A stretch of 64,000 nt of DNA from Irpex lacteus (lineage: Eukaryota > Basidiomycota > Agaricomycetes > Polyporales > Irpicaceae): assembly GCA_001986395.2 (NCBI GenBank), contig MQVO02000004.1, forward strand, positions 806,001 through 870,000. Direction: 5' to 3'. The notes beneath the pieces are model-generated. The model worked only from the letters and a program-made list of their open reading frames with translations. It was not told where the DNA came from and made no database searches. Of this stretch, positions 1-10,469 are shown in pieces. Position 1 is the stretch's first letter; each line of letters starts with the position of its first letter. Both the position numbers and the translations under genes were made by a program.

Positions 1-598
1 GTTTTTATCTGTAGGAGATACCAACCTCCTTCCGCTCCTAGAGCTAGACAAACGCCACCATCGTCACAACCTAGCCCGTGGCGATTTCCCCGAGTCGCAC
101 GTCTACGCGTTGATCAGCACCTCTCCCTACGTCAAGAACAAGGACCTCAAGGAAATAGAGATCGTCATCCCTATTGGCCCTATTCAAATCATTGTTAGCA
201 TACGCGTTCTTGCCTGCAATTGACACCAACTTACTGATTATTCTCTCCTGAACAGCTCCGTGGACAGGCGGATTTCGCGTCTCTCTATGTTGACATCAAC
301 GTGTACCTCAAGGTCCCCATCCTTCCCGAGATCCACATGGGCGAATTCAAGGGGTCGTTGACTGATGGTATCACCATCTCAGTTGGCTTCCCAGGAATCA
401 TCAGTGGTTCCTTGACGCTCTATGTCAACGAGGAACGTGTACTCCACCTCAAGGGGACACTGGAGATCTATACCAAGGAGTACACCTTTGACATTCCGCT
501 GTTCCCCATCCCATTCGCCAGGTACGTTTTCACTGCGATTCCCATTTCACATCCGATGATGGTCTCTGACAACTGCTCATAGTGATGACCTGGCTTGA
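1..598 (+). CDS. Small beta-rich protein of unknown function, paralog A (5' truncated)
   Basis: The window opens inside an intron; an acceptor ends at base 14 and the exons are 15-193, 256-521 and 583-598. The last exon adds only SDDLA before the stop at 596-598. The visible protein has alternating hydrophobic residues suggesting beta strands (EIEIVIPIGPIQI, then LTLYVNEERVLHLKGTLEI) and ends near PLFPIPFA. I do not recognise the family. It is a clear paralog of the convergent gene at 1418-2278: LLPLLELDKRHH matches LPLLELNNKHH and NVYLKVPILPE matches DVFVCIAVPLLPQ, and the first two visible introns lie at identical positions. The start codon lies left of the window. No membrane segment is visible. 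The exon structure is well supported; the function is unknown. Confidence 0.7.
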
Positions 599-1417
599 AT
601 CGGATTCGGAGAACCACTACTTGGCAGGGCACCGCAATACTACTAAGTACGATGGCTAACTTCGTACCTTCCTGTAACTAGTTAGCTCGTGTATCGCGAA
701 TATGCCAAATATGCCATGATGTTCGTTTGTTTTAAACTGTGTGCCAAGTCCGTGTTAAACGTTAGTGCGTCTTGATATTCCTGTTTCTTCGATGTGTTTG
801 CTATTCTTCTCAACCTCCTGGAGAATAATAGTGGAAGTGGAATTCGAATTTAGTATTCCAGTCATCTGCTCAGTGCCCTTATCATCCTTCAAGTTTCAGG
901 CGGCGACGATCGAACTACGGAGTGCCGACCTGATATCCTCTCATCATAATACCGTAGCGAGGAACTTTGACGTTATGTGACTCAGATCAGGCTGAGATAC
1001 ACAGTGTCTAGCTAAGTACCACTGCGCCATGGCTATAAGTACTAGCCTAGTGATGGGATGTCGGTACCGTTGTCGGGAAGGGTGGGGGAGCAGAGTAGAT
1101 CCCAAAGGTATGTACCTCGTAGCTCATGGAAGTAACTTTACACCTTGCCGGCTCGCTGCATGCAACTCGGAGTGCGCTGCATCATGGCATACTCTGTTCT
1201 GCTGAGCTACGTAGCTCGTATTTTTAATTTCCAAAACGTGTCTACAAATACATGCCACCCATATATCGATCCCTATGGTTCCCATGCTTCCAGTCGCTCA
1301 AAGCCCCAAGCTCGCCTAGCAAGCCTTCCTTCAGAACAATACAGATCAGTCCCACCTGCTCAACTGGAATGCCGCCATACATTGTGGAGTAACTATGGTT
1401 GGAACAATCATCGTAGC
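599..1417. other. Intergenic stretch between two convergent paralogs
   Basis: This stretch separates the 3' ends of the two related small genes. I see only short unsupported frames, no RNA gene and no strong repeat. It probably holds both 3' untranslated regions. Confidence 0.5.
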
Positions 1418-2278
1418 CTAGTTAACGAAAGTTTCGATCTTCAAAGCACCTATGAGAGCGCTATGGTCGTTCTTGGGCCAGCTGGCGAATTCCACCTCAA
1501 CTTTATGCTTGTGAATGCTAACGTTCCAATCAGTAACCTAGTATATCATAGATTTAAGACTCTAAGTGGTACTTACCGAGGGATAGGAAAGAGGTTGATT
1601 TTGAAGAAGTGCTCCTTTCCAAGCAGTTCCATGTTTGCACTGAGGCTTACCCAATCTTGCCGCGGCTCGGTCTTCACAGTCGGCGCCGACGTGAAGAGTG
1701 TTAACGTGCCCTTAGTAATTCCCGGTTCAATGCACTCAGCAGTGAAGCCCTTGGTATAGTCGCCCTGAAGCCTCCCGACCTTGCTCTGGGGCAATAAGGG
1801 AACTGCAATACAGACGAAGACGTCGATGTGGTGGTTCGAGAAATCAATATTTCCCAACAGCTGTGCGATAAAACATTTGAGTCAATTATCATACAAGCCA
1901 GCGGGTTATGTGGGCTACTGACCCGTATTTGTAGGGGCTCTATAGGAATGATGACTTGAAGCTCGTTCTTCTGCTCAGCGTCATAAGGAGAAGATGATAT
2001 TAGTGAAAACACATGGATTTCTTTCTTCTGGGTTTTGTTCGGGTGATTAATCAGGTGGTGTTTGTTGTTAAGTTCGAGTAGTGGTAAACCATCGTCGTGA
2101 CTAGCTGCATATGAGTATCTTAGTTGACTCGTACAGGTGATGCGACAAAGCTCGGGCTGCATTATGACCTACCAGTGCTTTTCCCAATTTCATGACCTTG
2201 AAGTCCATTGGGAGTGAGAGGAGTCATGAGTGATGTGTCTGGGTCATCAGGAGGATGAGTATAGGTAGCGGTGAGCAT
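1418..2278 (-). CDS. Small beta-rich protein of unknown function, paralog B
   Basis: The gene reads leftward with four exons. The start ATG is the complement of 2276-2278 and begins MLTATYTHPPDDPD; a GTATAA stretch lies about 80 bp upstream. Exon 2 carries DDGLPLLELNNKHH and IIPIEPLQIR, exon 3 carries LLGNIDFSNHHIDVF and FKINLFPIPR. Exon 4 after the donor near 1575 is the least certain; the chosen acceptor gives an open tail ending ALIGALKIETFVN with its stop at 1418-1420. The intron positions before DDGLPLLEL and before LLGNIDF match paralog A, so the two genes arose by an inverted duplication. About 215 residues are predicted. No known domain is recognised. Confidence 0.6.
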
Positions 2279-3130
2279 TGTAATTTGTCGTCAATCAAGA
2301 ATAAAAGCGGGGTGAGATTGGAGTTGGGGAGAGGACACTGAGTGATAGACTTCATGAAACCCTCTCTTCTTATACCGTGCATTATCGGCGTACAGGGACG
2401 CTAGTTTGCTGTGCGGTCACTCGGGGCATGGCGGCGTTATTCCCCCCCCCCCCCCCCCAAGGTGAAGCATCGACCCACGCCGTTCTTTACTGTCGTGCAG
2501 AATGTGATCAACTGTATACAGAGGGAAGGTTTCACCCACCTTGGTCTCCTACGACTGGGAAATTTCTCACAAAACGGCGCCAAAAGACCCTGTACGGAAA
2601 CGATGAGAGTATAAACCACCCTTCATTGCATACACATACCAATGACAGTTGGATAATAGGACAAAAGTACGGACTCTGTAATTCAAACATCATAAACGTG
2701 CACACAGCGTGGTTCAACTAGCTTGACAAGACCCATCGCATAACCGTTCATTGCACTCGTACTTGAATGAAGGTTTCCGCCACTGGCACCTGTACCCGCT
2801 CTGAGTCGCCGCTGACAGCGTTTGATTTGGCATTAGATGTTAGTGGCACTCAAAGACAGGGAAATCTCTACCGAGTGCAGATAGCTTTGCAAACGGGCAA
2901 CATGAGATAGTGCGTTTGAACGAACTGGACTCTTGTAATGGCGGCATCAGCAAAAGTGTCTCGTCTCAGTGGTCAAGTGTAGTCTGGTCTGGGAGAATAC
3001 CTACCTAAGTAAAGGTCATTGCACTTGGCGCAATGCAACTCGCGATAAAGCGAAGATGTCGGTGAAGGGCCGCTTTGTCCAGACTAAGTAATATCATCAT
3101 GATCAAGTACAAGTCGTGATCACGGCCAAA
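2279..3130. other. Intergenic stretch with a 17-base C tract
   Basis: No supported gene is visible. The one distinctive feature is an uninterrupted run of 17 C at 2442-2458. Frames crossing it (for example 2377-2721) are proline-rich or glycine-rich only because of the run and are not credible genes. Confidence 0.5.
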
Positions 3131-3975
3131 GTTACTCACGAACAGCGCCTATAGAACGCCACAACGAGAGCGCTAAGAGTGCAAGCCACGGCGGTAGTAG
3201 CTGGTGGCCATCCCGTTTTCCACGACGAGTGATGATTGCATACACATACGGTACCTGGTGCGGATAATATTTAGCTTGAGAAAAAGCTGTGTCAACGACT
3301 GGTAGTATTAAGAGCACGTAAATACTGTGTCTCTCACCAGTTAGCGTCAGGACCAACTTGAACTTGAGCTTAGTGACGTTCAAGTCGATGTTAGCCTCAT
3401 TGGCTGCAGACTATACATACGCATACAGTACCAGCAGTGTATAGCAAAACAAACACTGGTGAACACGTTGCTGGTTGACGTTCCCTCTTTTCTGTCGCCA
3501 CACGAAAACCAATGATTCCAGCGCGGCATTGTCCAGAACCCTTGGCAGGTCACATAGAACCGTGTCGTACAATTGCAACTTGCCCACCAGTAATCAGTCT
3601 TGAAATATATCCCGAAGGCTCCGTCGAACCATCTACGATAAGCAATCAAATTAGCTTCAGATAATTTGGGGTACGTGTCGATCACGATCACCTTCTAACG
3701 TAGCCTCTGACCGCAAAGACGATGTCAACTGCACCCGTGTGGCGTGTCAGTCTAGAGTCCACCGTACGATTTGACAGCTGAAATGTTGCTTACTGTAATG
3801 TCGTCGACGGTGTTTGAGTCCCCGTTGTGTTCGACGTCGACACGCGCAAAGTGGGTAAAAATGATCGTAAGTGTAAGGCCGGATTCATAACCAAAGCGTG
3901 CATAGTCACAGATACGATCATTACATTCACGTACAGTAGCGCATATAACTAGTGAAGTCCACACCTGAAACAACC
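3131..3975 (-). other. Coding-like stretch, unresolved gene or gene remnant
   Basis: On the minus strand several consecutive open blocks read like protein and are bordered by splice-like sites: an acidic block around 3790-3900 (HFARVDVEHNGDSNTVDD) with a GTAAGC donor, DGSTEPSGYISRL near 3600-3660, and NEANIDLNVTKLKFKLVL near 3345-3410 followed by GTGAGAG. The last block weakly resembles the NVYLKVP strand of the paralogs at the left edge. I could not join the blocks into one uninterrupted model, and two frames compete in 3480-3640. This could be an intact gene with introns I misplaced, or a decaying copy. No function can be assigned. Confidence 0.3.
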
Positions 3976-4200
3976 GATGAGAAAGACGTGCGAGAAAAAT
4001 GAAGTCGTAAACCAGGCCTGTGTGGTGAAACTCGACGCCCCGAAACTAGAAATGATGTGTCACTTCCCTCCCCACCGTCAGTCACACTCTGCTGACGGAA
4101 AGACTAGAAAAGTGAAGAAGCTCCACTGCCAAGCCAAACCGCACCACGGTACCGAAAGTGCGCTGTAACCCCAGTTCCACAGAACCTTCGAAACCACCGC

Positions 4201-7200
4201 TTAGTCCCTACGAGAATGTGGCTGGGGCAACTGCTCTTGAGGCACGACGTCGTATCCACTTTGACCGAGATCGGACGGAAGGGCGGCGGTTTCATCGAGG
4301 GCCTCGTGGGCCAGCAGAGCACGGTCTTCGTCTGGGTGTTCGCTGTCAATGCGGGGACGCAAGAACGACGGGGGTTGGACGATGTTGTTGAAGACGAAGG
4401 TGCCGTAACTATTATGAATAAGGTGCAGCGGTCAGGTCTGTCCGGACGTTCCATAAAAATAACTCGACACTTACATCAATAACGAAAACCCGAGTACTTG
4501 CACGAGGGAGATAGGGAACACAAGCAGTTCCCAGCCAAGCAGCAGACTGATGATCCAGATCGTGAGGGTCCTGCACATATCCGTGAGACTCCTCGCCACA
4601 GAGCTGACGTGTCTCGTCATGCTCAATCCGAAGAAGTTGAACGCGCTGATGCTGCACATAATCGCAATCCCGCTCCAGAGCACGGTCGGAGTGTGGATCA
4701 TCTGGTCCCATCCGCGGCCAACATCGAAGAAGGACTCAGTCGACTCGGGTACATATGGGCGGAGGAGAGGGAGGAAAGGGAACATAATCAGGATGCTGAC
4801 GGCGCCGAAGAGACCTTCCCAGCCCACTGCGACAAGAGGCGTGACGCTGTACCGAGACATAATCTTCTCTGTAAATTCAATACGAGCATATCAGCCGTGC
4901 CGTTCCCGCGCGCATGCGATTGTAAAGCAGACGGGAGGGTATACTCCGTACGCACCTTCCACAACGAACTGAGTTGCCGCACTGGGAACAAGGATGTGAG
5001 ATAGATATCGTCAGCGTCTGTTTCCTTCATCGTAACAAGATCCGATCAGATTGAAAGGAGACAACAACTGCCAGTTGGTTCTGCATCAGAGGACTGTCCC
5101 ACACACCGCGAACAACGGCGTGTGTGACAACTGCAGGTGGCCAGAACATGCGCCGCTCTAAAAATCGGATGGTCTGGCCAGCGGCGCGACACAGCTTTAC
5201 TAGAAACGGCAACAACCACGGTAAAAGAAGAAGCTCAGCTTCTTGCCTCGTGCCCTACTAAACTGACACGCTCACTCGGTGCTCGTGAAGGAGCGAGGGA
5301 GAGAAGCTCGAGCTACGATGAGCTATCCGGGTGGATAGTATATCCGCTGACATGGGCACACCGGAAAGCTGCGGCCCATGCTATTCTCGGGCGTCGTCCC
5401 ACTGGGGTGAACTCCACGGGAAGGAATCGAGACAGCAAGGGAGGAACATCTGCACTCACAAGACTGTAGAGATCAACACGAGGAAGACACCTGTGGGGAA
5501 ATTGCAGATAAGTACGACGCCAAACAAGCGATTCGATATCCACAAGTGAAGCCAGGAATCAGGTGCCACTTACCAAGAAGTACCCTGGTAACCTCTGGTT
5601 CCTCCGCGGTGGGCGTTGAGGGGACAGTCGAGCCTGGTTCGCCCAAACTAGTCATCGATGTTAACAAGTGAACAGCGGCGTCCTTGACTGCATCTTTGAT
5701 CATCGAGCCGCTAAGGCCCACGAGGCCAACACCGAACATGACGGTCACCAAGGAAAGCCACCTATTCGAGATTCATATCAATAACCTCGTCATGGAAGAT
5801 GCGAGGTGTGACAGTAGGAGAATGTTTGATAGACGCACTGATATAGGTAGAGTTTGCGGTGCAAGAACATGACACTGAGGATTCCGACAAAGAGAACGCT
5901 GGCACCACGGGTCATCTGGTAGATGGAAACGGGTGTATACAATAGTCCGATATTCAGAAGCTGGAGGAGAAAATATGACATCAGCATACGATTCGTTTGA
6001 GAGTCGAACCCTGGAGAGAGAATTGGAAGACGACAGAAGACCGTGCCCAAGCACCCCTTTCGAAGCTCAGGAGCCCACTTCGAAATCCCACTTCGAGAGC
6101 CTCAATGGCATTACCTCAGATAGGCTCTGCGACTTGCACAATTCATGTAGGTCCACTCGCACAGAGGGCCGCCACAGGATCGGCATGCTACGAAACTCGG
6201 TCGAATAATCAAGTCGAGTGTGCAGATAGACTGCGCACTTCCCGTGAAATTATACAGTCATGCCTCGACGGGCCAATCACTGTCGTCGAAATTTGGCCCA
6301 AAAGGAGCAAACTGCAGGGAAGTGAAGAGTAATAGAACGAGAAGCTCAGGCGGACTACGCCACATATGCATATAGCCCCATGGGAGCAGACCAGAAGAGC
6401 AGAATGCGTACTCACCGTCGTACCAGTAAGATCACAGAAGGAGGGTAGCCAAAGCAACAAGTACGCCCATCCGCGCATAGGCTTAAGTCTGTGGCCGGCC
6501 TTCGGTGCGTCCAGATCATCTTCATCGTCGACAAGCGAAGAAGTGAGTGCAGGAGCCCGAAGGTCTGCATCGTCTGCGTCTAAATGTACCGGCGGCCGGC
6601 GCGAACGCTTGAAGGCTTCATAACGCGCCTTCGCGACGGTGTATATAACAGGGAGGAAGCCTGTTTGGTGAATGGAGAGAACCGGGTCGGCATGAATACA
6701 TGAAGCAGGCGTGCAGAGGCGTATTCCAGAATGCGGAGAGCGAAACCAATACAAAAAAGAGGTGTTGTGAGTGCGAGCCAGTGATAATTAGACGTTTCGC
6801 AACACGTACACAACATTTCTCCGACTAGTTCGGCCAGATGACGGAGATTGTGATGGGGTGATGTTGGGTCGAAAGTTGAAGGTGGTCATGACGAATCAGT
6901 GAGGTTGCAATAGATGGAAAGTAGAGATGAGCGATCAGGATAGCACGCCGCAGTATGAAGAGACGCACTGAACATCTGCAGCGTTTGCCACACAGGTTGT
7001 TCGTAAAGAACGTGGCGACGCGGATTCGGATCGTCGCAGTTCTCAACGCATTGCATGTCCTGCGATTAAAGCCTACCGGTTCAGCATGTATTCGTCGAAA
7101 CAGACGGCTACCGCACCTGCCATTTGGTCCACAGCGAATTACTGGAACCCTGCATCGAGGACATTAATATAGGGCTATGGGTGAGATAGGAGTATACGCA

Positions 7201-7252
7201 CAGTTATCAGCATTCCAGCTATCAGTATTGGAATGTAGAGAGCGGGCGGCAT
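4201..7252 (-). CDS. SLC35F6-like multi-pass carrier (drug/metabolite transporter superfamily)
   Basis: Eleven exons give an uninterrupted 467-residue reading frame with every junction in phase: 7202-7252, 7117-7149, 6969-7059, 6810-6824, 6416-6660, 5839-5960, 5574-5761, 5460-5490, 4956-4981, 4475-4868 and 4201-4408. The protein starts MPPALYIPILIAGMLITGS and carries the family signatures SLWTKWQDMQCVENC, EQPVWQTLQMFIGE, YQMTRGASVLFVG, FVVEEKIMSRY and AVGWEGLFG, with about ten membrane helices and an acidic cytosolic loop around residues 85-125. Homologs are 10-helix carriers of lysosomal or vacuolar membranes; the substrate is not known from sequence. Three introns are long for this window (478, 455 and 149 nt). 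The start is chosen because it precedes the first membrane helix and fits the family N-terminus. It is divergent from the arrestin gene. Confidence 0.9.
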
Positions 7253-7944
7253 GATGACTAGCGACCTTCGTTGATGTTGACGACGACGAGTTGAGGGATA
7301 GAGTCGGCACTGCCGACGTTGAGGACGAGGTCGTTGGCGTCGCAGTCGAAGACGTGGACAGGCGCCTGCCGAGTAATAGGCGGGAATGATGAGAGGCTAA
7401 CCAATTTGGACATGGGCCGGCTGCAATAGAGAAGCGGTTTGATCGCGTCGTGGCGCATGGAAGGTGGGGAACCGTGACGCGATCGAACCATGTCACACGG
7501 TGACAGGATGCGGCATATGGATGCGTGGCAAAAGAAGCACGCCGGGCGCCCGATGTGACTTGCCAGTTTCGGAAAGTGCGAGATGCGACAAGTCACCGCT
7601 CCCGGAGCGACGAGCTGGACATGGCCACCACCGTCGGGCGCATGGACGGGCATATTCTGGCTGGGAAGTGGGAGAGGCGGGGTAGTTGAGGGCAGTGGAA
7701 TTTCCTGGATATTTTAGCAATTTTTGGTTGCGTTTTAGCCGGCATCGAAGCACTGTTAGTGTACGGCGGTTCCATCAAAGTAGCCATCTTGCTTCTCAAT
7801 CCTGTTCATCCGTTAACCTCTTCCCATAAAGATACTCTCACATGTAGCCTGTCCTTCCTCTCCCCTCCTCCGCTTCGTCCCCTCCACCGTCACCAGTCCT
7901 GTCCCCCGTCGCCGACGTTCTCGACGTCGCCCTCGACGCCGGAC
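7253..7944. promoter_or_regulatory. Divergent promoter region, carrier gene / arrestin gene
   Basis: About 690 bp separate the two divergent start codons. The right part is rich in C and T (around 7850-7935), as is common before fungal start codons. Open frames in the left part (7258-7653 and neighbours) have no family similarity that I can see. Confidence 0.45.
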
Positions 7945-10469
7945 ATGGTCCACCTCATCCTATCCACCACCAAGGGCAACTCCAGCGTGCGGCCCTTCCC
8001 CCACCAAGGCTACCTCGGCCTGACCCCAGTGCGCGTAGATGGCATAGTCAGTGTCCGCCTCGACGAAGATAAAAAGCCTATCAACGCAAAGGTTCTCACT
8101 GTCTCGCTACGGGCGTATGAGGCTCGACAGGGTCGCGTCGGCGGCGCTCCCCACTCGCGGCTCCTCGTTGACTACACCCAAACACTCTGGCGCAAACCGG
8201 ATGGCGAGGAGTATGCAGAGCTGTCCGAGCTTAACCGACCATTCAAGATCACACTACCGAAGCGTGTTGCTGGATTCAGTACAGTCAATCTATTGGACTA
8301 CAGGACATATTGGAGATTGGAAGTCGGTGCGTATAGTCGTGCCACGCCTGTCCCGCCACAACTGACCTTGTCTCTCCTTTCCCCCAACAACAAACTCCAT
8401 TGGCGCCATACACAATCCGTTACGTTGTGTGTTCATCTGTCAAATGTATCACTGGATATCGTCGGGCCGTATATCTCCCGCTTGACGAACGCTACCTGAT
8501 TGCGCTTGGCATGGATTGCGGAACTCTTGGGTGTCTTTTCCAACTCCAGTCCTGGAGCATGAGTCCTTAGCTTCGGTGGGGTCGAGACTGCTGAAGCACG
8601 CTGACATCCTACTCGTACGTCACGACACACCACCACCTCTTTTGTCACCATCCGCTACCCCCCAAACCACCCTACCGACGCTCTCTCATGCCACCAACAA
8701 ACCACGAGCACCTGTATTGCATTACAATCTATCAACTCCTACATTCCCCATCGGACCTAGTGACATCGTCTTCACCTCTGTATTCATTCAACCGGTGGAT
8801 CCTACCGTTTCCATACGTAGTGCGTCGTTGCTCGTCGAGAGGCGCATTGACCTTCACGAAATCGAAGCGCCGACGTTTTCTAATGTTTCCTCACCTGCCT
8901 CACCATCACCTTTTGCGTATCAGGCAAGCGGGTCTCCACTACCAATATCTGTCTCGAGCAGTGCACCGGAATCCAGAGAGAACATGCACGACAGACATGG
9001 TTTGGCTTCGAGAAGTACCATGACCATCGACTCAGACTCTAATGCCTCGAGTATTACCATCACGTCTCGCACTCCTCTGGTCAGCTCACCCTCAGCAGAC
9101 TCCCAAACCAACTTGCTCGACTATCCATCACCACCTCCGATCACTCCTATCTCGCCGTCAACTCCGTCGGAATATGGTCAACCTCGCAAGTCACTCGTCA
9201 CGACTGTCGCAGCCGCTGAAGGAGCTGGTTTTGCTTTCGACAAAGAGAACGGTGTGTGGAGCAAGACAATCTCACTACCATGGCCTGCAGCGCGTAGCCA
9301 CTGGAGGTGGGGTATGGGAGAGTCTATGCGGGGAAACTTAGCCGCCGTCAGCTTTTGGGTCAGGGTGAAGGTGCGTATTGCTTGCATGCTAATTGTATGC
9401 GCATATACTCAGCCGTCTCATTATGAAGGTCATTGTTACTTCGTCCTCCGGTACTGAGTCTATTGAACTTGCGCCGTCCGAGATCCTCGTCGTACCTACG
9501 AACGACGCTGAGCGCCGGCAAGCTGCAGCTCGCTACGCTGAGGCGCGTGCTTCCTCGAAAGCTCGTTCGTCCAACTCACGAGGCGGAGAGACTACTGAGA
9601 GTTCACACGGAACGTCGAGTACTGATCCCGAAAGGCCGCGCACTCCGTCAGAGATCGCATACTTCCGTTATGCGCCTCCTAAGTCTGCAGAAGTTTCATC
9701 TTCCGCTCGCGAACCGATCTCGTCGAAGAAACACCCGCTGCCTGCTACACCGCCAGAGACGACATCCAACTCCGTACAGTCCGGCTCGAGCTCATCTGGC
9801 AAGACAGCGTTGGCATCCTTCAGCAAGGTAATCCCTTCAAAGAAGAAGTCTCGACGTCCACATACGTCAGCTGGCCCTCGAGACGGTGCGGACATCCACA
9901 TGGGATTAGCTATTCCGATTCCTGTGCCGGTGCCCAATCCGAAGGTGCCCATGGCAAACAACGGATATCTGTCAAGTAGCTCAAGCTCATCTGCGGACAT
10001 GCCGCCGTCAATCACATCAACCAGACACAAGCGTCGGTCGTCATCCAACAAGCTCTTCCTCAGCAGATCTCCCGAGCGTGAGACGCATTCTAGCTCGTCC
10101 TCAGCGTCAAGAAGTCCGCCCTCACAACCGTCTCCTCGTTCCAGCGGTGGACACCGCGTTGCGCCCAGCCCCGATGAGCATTCATTCAAGACTCTCAACA
10201 CCAACTTCACCGGGATGAACGGTATCGGTGGTCCCGGCGCGATGGCGTTGGTGTGGAACCAGCATCAGCAACGCCTGGATGTCGAGGAATGGGAGCGCGA
10301 GCGGGCGAGGGAGCGGGACGAACAGTCGCGGGAGCTTGTTCGTGCGTGGGAAGAAGAGTTGGCGCAGATCGAGAAGCTCAACAAGCGGCGCGAGAACAGC
10401 AGTGGCAACAACGTCCTCGGCTTCTTGGGCGTTCTCGGTAGGAGGAAGACCAAAGCCGGCGCTTCTTAA
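7945..10469 (+). CDS. Arrestin-domain protein with long disordered tail
   Basis: Three exons, 7945-8326, 8550-9370 and 9429-10469, give 747 codons in phase. Residues 1-165 form an arrestin N domain: VRVDGIVSVRL, SLRAYEARQG, RPFKITLP, and the hallmark YWRLEV joined across intron 1 to VLEHESLASVGSRLL and ILLVRHD. Residues about 185-420 look like a divergent arrestin C domain (SDIVFTSVFIQP, AVSFWVRVKVIV) with a serine-rich insert. The final 300 residues are low-complexity S/T/P-rich with a basic, charged segment rich in RERDEQSRELVRAW. Arrestin-like fungal proteins commonly act as adaptors for ubiquitin-linked endocytosis of plasma-membrane transporters; that role is inferred here. The ATG at 7945 (GACATGG) is preferred because upstream codons are C/T-rich leader and the arrestin fold starts directly after it. 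Confidence 0.88.

Noticed and set aside
2377..2721. Open frame through the C run
   Set aside because: Its proline stretch comes only from the homopolymer, and the rest has no motif or splice context.
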